Assembly: GCA_024409185.1 (NCBI GenBank)
Contig: JAKSUD010000038.1
Location: forward strand, 1 to 8,112
Length of the DNA stretch: 8,112 nt
From: an archaeon
Lineage (GTDB): Archaea; Methanobacteriota; Methanobacteria; Methanobacteriales; Methanobacteriaceae
Direction: 5' to 3'
Shown here: one piece after another, positions 1-6,742 of the stretch
Layout: the number at the start of each line of letters is the position of its first letter
How positions within the stretch are numbered: the stretch's first letter is position 1
Program-made: the position numbers and the translations under genes
The notes under the pieces: generated by a model
The model's input: the letters and a program-made list of their open reading frames with translations, nothing else
Databases searched by the model: none
Told to the model about the DNA's origin: nothing

Positions 1-308
1 TGATGTATTTCATCACTACATGCATAAAGGATAGATAAAATAAAAGTAATTAAATAAGACTTTTTAGAAGATAAATAGTCTTTAAATACATTATACATTA
101 AAATAGCCAAAATAAAATACTCACTGATATGAGCTATTTTTCTAACAATGAATATTAAAAAATCAGTAATATTATTAAAAATCAATAAAGTTAAATTATC
201 ACTTAAAGAAGAAGATAAATTTCCTGGTTGATTTGAAAAATAAAATATAATTGCTAACCAAAGAATTAATAAAACAATATTTATTATTTTTTTAGTATTC
301 TTCTCCAT
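1..308 (-). CDS. VanZ-family membrane protein, N-terminal part (runs off left edge)
   Basis: An open frame begins at the ATG at 308-306 and stays open for 102 codons to the window edge, so the 3' end is missing. The product starts with a short basic stretch and a membrane helix (about residues 8-24), followed by YFSNQPG at 23-29. It then has RKIAHISEYF at 56-65, a second hydrophobic segment, a third around 85-97, and SDEIH at 98-102 just before the edge. The S-x-Q, K-x-x-H-x-x-x-Y and D-E-x-H signatures in this order are the hallmark of the VanZ-like family (named after the teicoplanin-resistance accessory protein). The biochemical role of that family is not settled. The gene lies 82 bp downstream of the sugar-1-phosphate transferase on the same strand and may be co-transcribed with it. 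The start site is weak: only GGGAT precedes it. Assignment to the family is fairly sure; function is not. Confidence 0.8.
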   Translation of the reverse strand, partial: MEKNTKKIINIVLLILWLAIIFYFSNQPGNLSSSLSDNLTLLIFNNITDFLIFIVRKIAHISEYFILAILMYNVFKDYLSSKKSYLITFILSILYACSDEIH

Positions 309-334
309 AATATCCCAAATAAGATTTTTTTATT

Positions 335-406
335 TAAAAATTATTTAAATATAATAAAAGTAAAATTAAATAAAAAATTATAAAAATTATTTAAATATAA
401 TAGAAG
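335..406. repeat. Direct repeat, 22 identical bases, offset 46 bp
   Basis: Positions 335-356 and 381-402 are identical, and the match extends to 25 of 26 bases (335-360 against 381-406). The right copy covers the last codons and the stop of the sugar-1-phosphate transferase gene. The left copy lies just upstream of the VanZ-family gene. Read on the minus strand, each copy contains TTATATTTAAATAA, which resembles a TATA element, so the left copy could supply a promoter for the VanZ gene. The sequence is almost pure A/T, so chance similarity cannot be excluded. Confidence 0.4.
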
Positions 407-1413
407 AAATCTTTCCATTGTGTGAATTGTGCCATTAAATGATTTCCAGCAGAGAAATCTAAGAAAATAGCCATTCCAATACCAATAAGACCAAATATAA
501 TACCAATAGCCCAAATCATTTTAACAGCAGTTTCTTCTTTAACAGGTTTTCTTAAAACAAACCTAATCATAGATTTAAAACCTTGCTCAGGTCTTACTAA
601 TTTACCTTCATCATTTAATTGAGTAGGTTTATGTTGTTGTCTTTCCATAACCCCTGCACTATAAAATTTAAGTGCTGCATCAATAATATTTGGTAAAAGA
701 ACAATAAATGCAATTAATTTAACCCTACCAATAAATGCAATAGCTGCAATAGCTGCACCAATAATTAAAGTACCAGTATCTCCAGGGAAAACCTTAGCAG
801 GATGTTTATTAAAGTGTAAAAATGCACCTAAAGCACCTAACATAGCCATACTAATAATAGTTACATCATACTTACCTAAAATAAGACAAGAAATAGTAAG
901 AGAAGTCATAGCTATTACACCAAGACCTGATTCAATACCATTTAAACCAGCAAGCATATTTGTTAAATTAGAACAAATAGAAACAGCTATTGGAATAAAA
1001 ATCATGTATAAAATACCCACTTCAGGAGGAGCTGCCCACCATAAATGAATACCTGCTAAAAATAAAAGAACTAGTTTTTCTTTAGAAGATAAAACAAGTA
1101 AATCATCAACCATTCCAATAATACCTACAAGTAAAATTACAACTAAAACAACTAATAATTCGAATTCTAATGTAGGGAATAATAAAATACCTGCAAAAAT
1201 TCCAATAATAAAACCAAATAGAATACCCATACCACCCATTTCAGCAACAATTGGCCTCCAGGATTTATGAATATCCTTACCTACAATTTCTGCCTTTTCA
1301 AGTTTTCTAATCAAACGAGGCATAACCAAATGAGTTATAACAAAGGATAAAATACCACAAATCGCAGCAATAACAATTAAAGGCATTGTAGGAATAAAAA
1401 ATAAATCAACCAT
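391..1413 (-). CDS. ALG7/AglH-like UDP-sugar:polyprenyl-phosphate sugar-1-phosphate transferase
   Basis: This is an integral membrane enzyme of the MraY/WecA/GPT superfamily (glycosyltransferase family 4), 340 residues long. The family transfers a sugar-1-phosphate from a UDP-sugar to a polyprenyl (in archaea dolichyl) phosphate, the first step in building lipid-linked glycans. Visible landmarks are a first membrane helix at 10-32, a cytoplasmic DIHK-x3-P motif at 47-54 with GG at 60-61, the catalytic-type aspartate pair in GMVDDLL at 100-106, NLTNMLAGLNGIESG at 149-163, and VFPGDTG at 208-214. Further hydrophobic segments follow to about 318, with a polar loop at 255-292. The NMLAGLNGIE and PAKVFPGDT stretches resemble eukaryotic ALG7 and archaeal AglH more than bacterial MraY (which has DGLDGL and GDTGS). 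A UDP-GlcNAc substrate and N-glycan or other surface glycan is therefore the best guess; a pseudomurein role is the alternative, but no Mur-ligase genes are nearby. The start is supported by GGTG at 1419-1422, five bases from the ATG. Confidence 0.85.
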   Translation of the reverse strand: MVDLFFIPTMPLIVIAAICGILSFVITHLVMPRLIRKLEKAEIVGKDIHKSWRPIVAEMGGMGILFGFIIGIFAGILLFPTLEFELLVVLVVILLVGIIGMVDDLLVLSSKEKLVLLFLAGIHLWWAAPPEVGILYMIFIPIAVSICSNLTNMLAGLNGIESGLGVIAMTSLTISCLILGKYDVTIISMAMLGALGAFLHFNKHPAKVFPGDTGTLIIGAAIAAIAFIGRVKLIAFIVLLPNIIDAALKFYSAGVMERQQHKPTQLNDEGKLVRPEQGFKSMIRFVLRKPVKEETAVKMIWAIGIIFGLIGIGMAIFLDFSAGNHLMAQFTQWKDFFYYI

Positions 1414-1466
1414 ATTTACACCATTTTAAATACAATAAATATTAGAATAACCAAATAAATATAAAT

Positions 1467-1493
1467 TTTATATAAATATAAAGTTTATATAAA
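1467..1493. promoter_or_regulatory. Pair of identical palindromic TATA boxes in the divergent spacer
   Basis: The 10-base palindrome TTTATATAAA occurs at 1467-1476 and again at 1484-1493, 17 bp apart, in the spacer between the minus-strand transferase gene (start 1413) and the plus-strand zinc-ribbon gene (start 1615). Each fits an archaeal TATA box and reads the same on both strands. The left box would place minus-strand transcription start near 1446, giving a leader of about 32 bases. The right box is preceded on the plus strand by AAAG, which is BRE-like. These are positional inferences only. Confidence 0.4.
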
Positions 1494-1572
1494 TTTAATT
1501 TATTATTTCTTATTAAATATAAATCCATAAAAATAATATAAAGTTAAAATAAATTATTATACATCTAAAGAG

Positions 1573-1590
1573 ATATGTTTAAAAACATAT
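1573..1590. promoter_or_regulatory. Perfect 8-bp inverted repeat upstream of the zinc-ribbon gene
   Basis: ATATGTTT at 1573-1580 and AAACATAT at 1583-1590 are exact inverted copies around a 2-base centre. The site ends 24 bases before the start codon and lies between a possible TATA element (AATATAAAG, 1535-1543) and the ribosome-binding site. It could be an operator for a dimeric regulator. A hairpin is less likely because the centre is so short. The A/T bias raises the chance expectation, but the G and C positions pair correctly. Confidence 0.35.
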
Positions 1591-1614
1591 TTTAAAAATA
1601 ATTGAGGATTAAAA

Positions 1615-1893
1615 ATGACTAAAAAATGTCCTAAATGTAATTCCAATATTAAAGATACTGCTAAATTCTGTGAAAATTGTGGTTATAAATTTACTGTTCA
1701 AACTAAAAAAGACTTTGATATATTCACAGATGATATAAGTCAATTAAGTAAAAAACAATTAAAAAAAGAAATTAAAAAAACAAGAAAAACAAATATTGGG
1801 CTTGGTGCATTAGGTGGAAAATTTATTGTAAGTATAATAATTCTTATAATAATTATTATGATAGCAATTTTATTTTATAATATGAGCATTTAA
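1615..1893 (+). CDS. Small zinc-ribbon protein with C-terminal membrane anchor
   Basis: This 92-residue protein opens with a treble-clef-type zinc ribbon: CPKC at 5-8 and CENCG at 19-23, the pattern of the zinc-ribbon domains common at the N-termini of small archaeal and bacterial proteins. A polar, lysine-rich linker follows at 29-60. The C-terminus is a single very hydrophobic helix at about 70-88 (an isoleucine-rich run), leaving only a few residues beyond it. The most likely topology is tail-anchored with the zinc ribbon in the cytoplasm; partner and substrate are unknown. TGAGGAT at 1603-1609 gives a good ribosome-binding site about seven bases before the ATG. It is the only plus-strand gene in the window and has its own divergent promoter region. 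Zinc-ribbon membrane proteins of this shape are frequent in Methanobrevibacter, but I cannot assign a specific function. Confidence 0.8.
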   Translation: MTKKCPKCNSNIKDTAKFCENCGYKFTVQTKKDFDIFTDDISQLSKKQLKKEIKKTRKTNIGLGALGGKFIVSIIILIIIIMIAILFYNMSI

Positions 1894-1895
1894 GG

Positions 1896-1919
1896 ATTTT
1901 ATTAAGAATATAATAAAAT
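1896..1919. terminator. Bidirectional stem-loop between convergent genes
   Basis: ATTTTATTA (1896-1904) and TAATAAAAT (1911-1919) form a perfect 9-bp stem with a 6-base loop. It fills the 36-bp gap between the stop of the plus-strand zinc-ribbon gene (1893) and the stop of the minus-strand gene (1930). On the plus strand a run of five T follows at 1934-1938. The position between convergent stop codons fits a shared terminator. The stem is pure A/T, so stability is low. Confidence 0.45.
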
Positions 1920-1929
1920 ATTTAAAATC

Positions 1930-2586
1930 TTACTTTTTATTTAAAATATAATAAATAGATCTTATTGGAATATTCTCTTTTTCAGCTATTTCTTTTGGTT
2001 TTAAACCATCCTCACGCATTTGACGAATTCTTAATCGTGTATTCTCATCATACTTTTTTTTATGATTATTTAATTTAAAATACTCAGGATACTTTGATTT
2101 AAGATAATGAACTTTCTCTAAAGAAATATCTAATTCTTTAGCTACTTCTTTTGGAGATTTACCATTTTTAAGCAAATCTACAACTTGATTAACATCATCA
2201 CTATATTTAGCTTTCTGACCATAATTGTATTTTACTTCAACAATAATATTCAATTCATCTAAAGCAGCTAAATATTTAGGAGAAATACGTTTATATAAAC
2301 TTGGAGGACAAGTAATTTTTTTTAAAGAAGGATAAGTGTTCATAAGCCGAATAATCCTACTTGAAGTCAATTGTTCACTAATATGGACTTCACGAGCAGT
2401 GATTTCATAACCTGAATCTACTTCTAAAGGTTTTTCATCAAAGAAATTGAAGTCATCTTCAAAATCATCATAATCTAAGTCTTCATCATTTTCATTAAAA
2501 TTCTGACTTAAATCATCTGATTGGTCAAAATCCTCTTCAAAATCATCCCAATCATCTTCAAAATCATCGTATTCAAAATCGTCCAT
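1930..2586 (-). CDS. DUF1699-like protein with acidic N-terminus and tandem helix-turn-helix motifs
   Basis: This 218-residue protein has three parts. Residues 1-52 are extremely acidic and aromatic, with DDFE/DDWDDFEED-type repeats (2-20 and 39-50). Residues about 60-125 resemble the archaeal DUF1699 family as I remember it: a ITAREVHI strand, RIIRLMNTYPSLKKI, the PPSLYKRISPKYLAALDELN block at 94-113, then a strand near VEVKYN. Two helix-turn-helix-like segments follow, VVDLLKNGKSPKEVAKELDI at 135-154 and RQMREDGLKPKEIAEKENI at 188-206. Both have the Hin/resolvase-type spacing x-G-x-S/K-P-K-E-[IV]-A. This suggests a nucleic-acid-binding regulator, with the acidic arm perhaps masking the binding surface or binding basic proteins; that is inference. 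The ATG at 2586-2584 is supported by GAGGA at 2593-2597. It lies 50 bp downstream of the DUF530 gene on the same strand and is probably co-transcribed. Family assignment is moderately sure; function is unknown. Confidence 0.7.
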   Translation of the reverse strand: MDDFEYDDFEDDWDDFEEDFDQSDDLSQNFNENDEDLDYDDFEDDFNFFDEKPLEVDSGYEITAREVHISEQLTSSRIIRLMNTYPSLKKITCPPSLYKRISPKYLAALDELNIIVEVKYNYGQKAKYSDDVNQVVDLLKNGKSPKEVAKELDISLEKVHYLKSKYPEYFKLNNHKKKYDENTRLRIRQMREDGLKPKEIAEKENIPIRSIYYILNKK

Positions 2587-2636
2587 TCCGAATCCTCATT
2601 TTAATTACTTTAATGATCAAAAAATATAAATTTAAA

Positions 2637-4205
2637 TTAATTAGTGATTAAATCTAAAAATTTACCTGCATTTTTACTACGAGGTCTTTGAATATTTTTA
2701 ACTTTTTCAATTTCATTAACAACTGCTTTTTTAGGAACTCTAAATACACGAGCAACTTCTGGAATTGTAAAATTATCAGAAGCTCTAAATACAATAGCTG
2801 GACCTAATGCAGCATAATTTAACTTAATATTTGAGTTTTTAATCTGTTTTTCAAGTTTAAATTTCTTAAATAATAATAAATCCATTTCAGGAACTGCTAA
2901 AATAGATTCATTTTCTTTTTCTTGTAATAATTTAACAACTTTTCTATGAGGATTTTGGAATATTTTACGTTGTTGTCTATCAATATCTCCCCTAATATAA
3001 GGGAAAGGACTACCATATCTTTTACGTCTATCATTAGAAGTACATAAATAATACTTGAATAAATCCCATACAATTAAAGTAGGTCCAATATTAGCAAATA
3101 TTTCATCCCTAATTTTTTCTCTTTTATCCAAATCCTTTTTTAAACCATGATTTAAATTTCCATAGTTATCAATAAGCCCAAATTCTTCAAGAAACTTAGT
3201 AGTTCTCTCTTCTCTCCATTCTTCTAAATCATCTGAGTTTTCAATAAAATCAGGATTTTCTAATTTAACAGAAGATAAAATTTCATCATAGATTGCAAGT
3301 TTATCTAAATTATTAAAGTTTTCATCAAGAATCTCTTCTTCGTGCTTTGCAACAATATCCTCTGAATGTCTTGCATAAGCTAAAGCTAAAGCAGTTCTTG
3401 TATGTTTATCATTAATAATTGCAGGTTTAGTCCTATGGAATTCTAAACGTTCAATACGAACATTTTTACCATAACGACGTCTAACTTCTTCTTCATAACT
3501 ATCTGCAAATTCAGAATCAAGGGAAACTCTTTTTCTAATTTCTCTACCATTTTCATAAACTCTAATAACTGGAGAAACGGTTTTAACTACATCTTTACGT
3601 TTTTGTTGAAGTAAATTTAAAATACGTTTAAATGACTCTCTACCCCAATAAGATAATCCAGACATTATAACCATATAATTTCCAGATAAAGGCAAATAAG
3701 GAATAATTTCCAAACGATGAATACCATGATGATTTATCTTAAATTCAAAATCATTACTTCCACATTTACAAGTTTTATTATTATCAACAAAACTTGAAGC
3801 TCGATATGATCTAGAACATTTTTTACATTTTATTTTAGCATATTCATCAAGGTTTCCAATAGCTATTTTATGAGCATCAATAGCAGATTTAACCCTATCT
3901 AAACTATTACTTTTTGCAGAAGCTTTCATCCTAAAGTATTGACTATGTCTGTTGATTTCACTAATTTCTTCAAATTCAACATCATTTGAAAATGAAGAAC
4001 CATAACGGTTTAATGAACGATAAGGTGCAGTATATCCACTTTCATCCATACTTTCCCTCATATTCTGAAGATTATCTAAACGATTTGAAAATTTTAAATA
4101 TAAATCTAAAAAAGAATCTAAATCATTAATATTTAAATCTATATCATCTTTTTCAATTTCATTTAGAAATTTTTCAGATTTAGTAATCATTGAAGATTCA
4201 TCCAT
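2637..4205 (-). CDS. DUF530-family archaeal protein with zinc ribbon
   Basis: This is a 522-residue soluble protein that I recognise, from its overall make-up, as the DUF530 family of methanogenic archaea, whose function is unknown. The N-terminal 120 residues look helical and polar. A four-cysteine zinc ribbon follows, CKKC at 127-130 and CKC at 146-148, about 16 residues apart. The central block has LEIIPYLPLSGNYMVIMSG at 165-183 and a highly basic, Arg/Lys-rich stretch at 202-262. A charged helical region covers about 280-370. The stretch 389-425 (NDRRKRYGSPFPY and following) is again basic. Near the C-terminus, FTIPEVARVFRVPKKAVVNE (479-498) reads as a helix-turn-helix. The zinc ribbon, basic surfaces and helix-turn-helix suggest nucleic-acid binding (inference). 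GGTGAT at 4209-4214 precedes the ATG by three bases. It follows metG on the same strand after a 102-bp gap that contains a terminator candidate, so it may have its own promoter, for example around 4249-4260. Confidence 0.8.
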   Translation of the reverse strand: MDESSMITKSEKFLNEIEKDDIDLNINDLDSFLDLYLKFSNRLDNLQNMRESMDESGYTAPYRSLNRYGSSFSNDVEFEEISEINRHSQYFRMKASAKSNSLDRVKSAIDAHKIAIGNLDEYAKIKCKKCSRSYRASSFVDNNKTCKCGSNDFEFKINHHGIHRLEIIPYLPLSGNYMVIMSGLSYWGRESFKRILNLLQQKRKDVVKTVSPVIRVYENGREIRKRVSLDSEFADSYEEEVRRRYGKNVRIERLEFHRTKPAIINDKHTRTALALAYARHSEDIVAKHEEEILDENFNNLDKLAIYDEILSSVKLENPDFIENSDDLEEWREERTTKFLEEFGLIDNYGNLNHGLKKDLDKREKIRDEIFANIGPTLIVWDLFKYYLCTSNDRRKRYGSPFPYIRGDIDRQQRKIFQNPHRKVVKLLQEKENESILAVPEMDLLLFKKFKLEKQIKNSNIKLNYAALGPAIVFRASDNFTIPEVARVFRVPKKAVVNEIEKVKNIQRPRSKNAGKFLDLITN

Positions 4206-4266
4206 ATTATCACCATTTTTAGTCTAAAATCAACAGCTAAGTACAATAATTTAAAAATAACAGATT

Positions 4267-4291
4267 AAAAAAAATTATTATTAAAATAATT
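4267..4291 (-). terminator. Hairpin plus T8 downstream of metG
   Basis: AATTATT (4273-4279) and AATAATT (4285-4291) make a 7-bp stem with a 5-base loop. On the minus strand the stem is followed directly by eight T (complement of the A run at 4267-4274). This sits 17 bases past the metG stop codon and suits an intrinsic-type archaeal terminator, where the U-tract matters most. It would separate metG from the DUF530 gene at least partly. Confidence 0.5.
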
Positions 4292-4307
4292 AATTAAAAA
4301 ATGGGAA

Positions 4308-6383
4308 TTACATAAGTAATTCGCCGACTTCACAATCATCTGGAGTTAAAAGTGCAGCACTTTCAGTTGCCATAATCATTCCTTCAGATAAAGTTCCGAA
4401 TAATTTAGCAGGTTTTAAATTAGTTACAACAGGAACTTTTCTACCAACTAAATCTTCAGGAGCATATCTTTTAGCAAGACCTGCAACAACTTGAATAGTT
4501 TTTTCTCCAATATTAATTTGAGTTTTTAATAATTTGTCAGATTTTTCAATTTTTTCTGCTTCTACAATTTCACCAATTCTAATTTCTACTTTAGCAAATT
4601 CATCAATACTAATTAAATCCATTTTATCACCATTATCTTCTTTTTTAGCTTTTTTGTCTTTTTTAGACTTTTTATCTTGTTTAGATTTTTTGTTAGATTT
4701 ATCTTCATCAGATTCTTCTTTATCTTCAACATCAGAAGCATCTAAGTTTTTATAAAGTTCTTCTTTTTCTTTTGCAATTGTTTCATCCTCAATTTTCTTA
4801 AATAAAGGTTTAGCTTTATTAATTTCATGACCAGTTTCTAAGAACTCTTTAGCATCATTCCAATTAGTAGCTTCATCAATTCCAATAATTTCACAGATTT
4901 CATCTGCTTTATTTGGAATATATGGTTTAAGTAAAATAGCTAAGGAATGACATAATTGATTAGATAAATATAAACAATTTGCAGCTTTTTGCATATCTTC
5001 TTTAACTGCTTTCCAAGGTTCTTGATCATTAAAGTATTTATTACCTGCTTTTGCAGTTTTAATAATTTCTACAAGCCCTTCTCTAAATTTCATATCAGCA
5101 ATTAAAGTACCTGCTTTATCTGGAAGCTCTTTAATAGCTTTTTCAAATGCAAGGTCATCTTCTGATGGGTTTTTGTATTCTGGTATTTTACCATCAAAGA
5201 ATTTATGAGTAAATGTGAATGTTCTATGTAAGAAGTTACCAATTACATCTGCAAGTTCATCATTAATTCTTCTTTGGAAATCATCCCAGGAGAAGTCAGT
5301 ATCTTTATTTAAAGGAGCATTTACAGTAAGATAATATCTAAGTAAATCAGATTCATAATTTTTAACAAAATCAGCTACCCAAACAACCCAATTTTTACTT
5401 GTAGACATTTTACGTCCTTCAAGAGATAAGAATTCCCCTGCAAAAATATTATCCGGTAATTTACATCCATGACCTGCTAACATAGCTGGCCAAAAGATTG
5501 AGTGATGGTAAATAATATCTTTTCCAATAAAGTGAATAACATAATCATTCCAGTATTCTTCCCAAGGTTTACCAGATTTTTCAGACCACTGAGCTGCAGA
5601 AGAAATATATCCAAGGAATGCTTCTCCCCAAACATAAATAATTTTACCTTTAGCACCTTCAATAGGAACAGGAATTCCCCATTTCATATCACGAGTCATA
5701 ATCCAGTCTTTAAGACCTTCTTTTAACCAGTTTTCAGCATAATTTTTAACATTAGCAGGTAAACTTTCATTATTTGCAATATAATCTTCAATAGTTTTTT
5801 GGAAACTACTTAATTTAAAGAAGTATTGGGTTGAATCTTTAATTACAGGAGTATTACCACAAGTTAAACAATGTGGTTCAAGTAATTCAGTAGGTTCTAA
5901 TGCTCTACCACAAGCTTCACAGTGGTCACCTCTTGCATCTGCACCACAGAATTTACAAGTTCCTTCAACATATCTATCAGGTAAAAATTTACCACAATTT
6001 TCACAATAAAGTTGTTGAATAGTTTCCTCATAAATTAATCCTTCATCATATAAATATTTAAAATAATCTTGAGCAATTTTATAATGTTTTTCATCGGTAG
6101 TACGAGTAAAACTATCAAATGAAATATCACATGATTTAATATCTTCTAAAATCAAATCATGATAACGAGTAGAAACATCTATTGGTTCACAACCTTCTTG
6201 GTCTGCTCTAACAGCAATAGGAGTTCCATGCTCATCAGTTGCACCAACCATTAATACATCATTACCAATCATACGATTATATCTTGCATAAATATCTGCA
6301 GGAATATAAGTAGATCTTAAGTGACCTAAGTGGCAAGGTCCATTAGCATAAGGAAGTGCAGTTGAAATAAAAATCTTAGCCAT
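4308..6383 (-). CDS. metG: Methionyl-tRNA synthetase with fused C-terminal tRNA-binding domain
   Basis: This cytoplasmic class I synthetase joins methionine to its tRNA with ATP and supplies both initiator and elongator Met-tRNA. It has 691 residues. The Rossmann fold carries HLGH at 18-21 (the HIGH motif), and KMSTS is at 325-329. The inserted domain has four cysteine pairs, at 127/130, 143/146, 155/158 and 172/175, fitting the two-zinc-knuckle form. The helical anticodon domain spans about 370-545 and includes [10 protein letters not shown] at 448-457. A charged Lys/Asp/Glu/Ser linker covers about 546-587. The C-terminal 588-691 is an EMAP-II/Trbp111-like tRNA-binding domain ([20 protein letters not shown] at 592-611, [10 protein letters not shown] at 631-640). 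A strong GGAGG at 6391-6395 lies seven bases before the ATG. All key motifs are intact and the length suits the fused form. It follows a 361-bp spacer and is the first gene of the unit running leftward. Confidence 0.98.
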   Translation of the reverse strand: MAKIFISTALPYANGPCHLGHLRSTYIPADIYARYNRMIGNDVLMVGATDEHGTPIAVRADQEGCEPIDVSTRYHDLILEDIKSCDISFDSFTRTTDEKHYKIAQDYFKYLYDEGLIYEETIQQLYCENCGKFLPDRYVEGTCKFCGADARGDHCEACGRALEPTELLEPHCLTCGNTPVIKDSTQYFFKLSSFQKTIEDYIANNESLPANVKNYAENWLKEGLKDWIMTRDMKWGIPVPIEGAKGKIIYVWGEAFLGYISSAAQWSEKSGKPWEEYWNDYVIHFIGKDIIYHHSIFWPAMLAGHGCKLPDNIFAGEFLSLEGRKMSTSKNWVVWVADFVKNYESDLLRYYLTVNAPLNKDTDFSWDDFQRRINDELADVIGNFLHRTFTFTHKFFDGKIPEYKNPSEDDLAFEKAIKELPDKAGTLIADMKFREGLVEIIKTAKAGNKYFNDQEPWKAVKEDMQKAANCLYLSNQLCHSLAILLKPYIPNKADEICEIIGIDEATNWNDAKEFLETGHEINKAKPLFKKIEDETIAKEKEELYKNLDASDVEDKEESDEDKSNKKSKQDKKSKKDKKAKKEDNGDKMDLISIDEFAKVEIRIGEIVEAEKIEKSDKLLKTQINIGEKTIQVVAGLAKRYAPEDLVGRKVPVVTNLKPAKLFGTLSEGMIMATESAALLTPDDCEVGELLM
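4626..4631 (-). promoter_or_regulatory. Internal ribosome-binding site before Met588 of metG
   Basis: On the minus strand, GGTGAT (4631-4626) is followed by AAA and then an in-frame ATG at 4622-4620, which is Met588 of metG. The same signal, at the same 3-base spacing, starts the neighbouring DUF530 gene. Initiation here would give a 104-residue stand-alone tRNA-binding domain beginning exactly at the domain boundary. Whether it is used is unknown. The GGTGAT also simply encodes Gly-Asp in the linker. Confidence 0.4.
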
Positions 6384-6464
6384 TTCTTTTCCTCCATATT
6401 AATAAACAATAAATTTGAATTTTAATTATAAATTAAAGTAAGTATAATTAAGAATAAATTAACA

Positions 6465-6490
6465 GCTATTAACTTAGAATAATTAATAGC
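6465..6490. promoter_or_regulatory. Inverted repeat in the metG upstream region
   Basis: GCTATTAA (6465-6472) and TTAATAGC (6483-6490) are exact 8-base inverted copies separated by 10 bases, about 82 bases before the metG start. If transcription began from the TATATATA element at 6544-6551, this would lie in a leader of roughly 138 bases as a stem-loop. If transcription starts closer to the gene, it could be an operator. G and C positions pair correctly, which makes chance less likely than for pure A/T repeats. Confidence 0.35.
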
Positions 6491-6661
6491 AAATTAAAGA
6501 TAAAACTCACTAATTATAATATTATAAATTATGTTTTAAAAAGTATATATAACTAATGTTTTTAGATAAAATATTTTACAAAAATAAAAATAAAAATTTG
6601 CAAAAATTACTAAAATAAGAAAAATAAAGAAAAAAATAAAATAAAAATATTTTACAAAAAA

Positions 6662-6696
6662 TAAAAAAAAAAAATAAATAGCTAAAAATAGCTATT
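6662..6696 (-). terminator. Hairpin followed by T12
   Basis: AATAGCTA (6677-6684) and TAGCTATT (6689-6696) form an 8-bp stem with an AAAA loop on the plus strand (TTTT on the minus strand). Read on the minus strand, the stem is followed within a few bases by twelve consecutive T (complement of 6663-6674) and then more T-rich sequence. This is the strongest terminator-like structure in the window. It probably ends transcription of the 73-residue membrane protein gene before metG. Confidence 0.6.
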
Positions 6697-6707
6697 AAAA
6701 GAATAGT

Positions 6708-6742
6708 AAAAAAATAAGCAAAATTGTTTAAAATTTAAACAA
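6708..6742 (-). terminator. Inverted repeat plus T7 right after the small membrane protein gene
   Basis: TTGTTTAAA (6724-6732) and TTTAAACAA (6734-6742) are perfect inverted copies around one base, beginning two bases past the stop codon at 6745. On the minus strand a run of seven T follows (complement of 6708-6714). Together with the hairpin at 6662-6696 it forms a double terminator arrangement. Confidence 0.45.

Noticed and set aside
4534..4755. 73-codon open frame on the plus strand, rich in Ser, Leu and Phe
   Set aside because: It lies antisense to the Lys/Asp/Glu/Ser-rich linker and tRNA-binding domain of metG. Its composition is the expected mirror of that low-complexity coding sequence, and it has no ribosome-binding site.
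5477..5662. 61-codon open frame on the minus strand
   Set aside because: It is an alternative frame wholly inside metG, over the catalytic core whose motifs are intact in the main frame.
5502..5726. 74-codon open frame on the plus strand
   Set aside because: It is antisense to the conserved metG core. Its product is low in recognisable features and no promoter or ribosome-binding site is seen.
6465..6490. T-box or other amino-acid-sensing riboswitch before metG
   Set aside because: T-boxes are bacterial. The leader has almost no G or C, and no conserved T-box or S-adenosylmethionine riboswitch core can be recognised.
6560..6680. Origin of replication or A-tract satellite
   Set aside because: The A-runs are irregular, there are no clear origin recognition boxes or a cdc6/orc1 gene, and the T-rich minus strand is explained by terminators.
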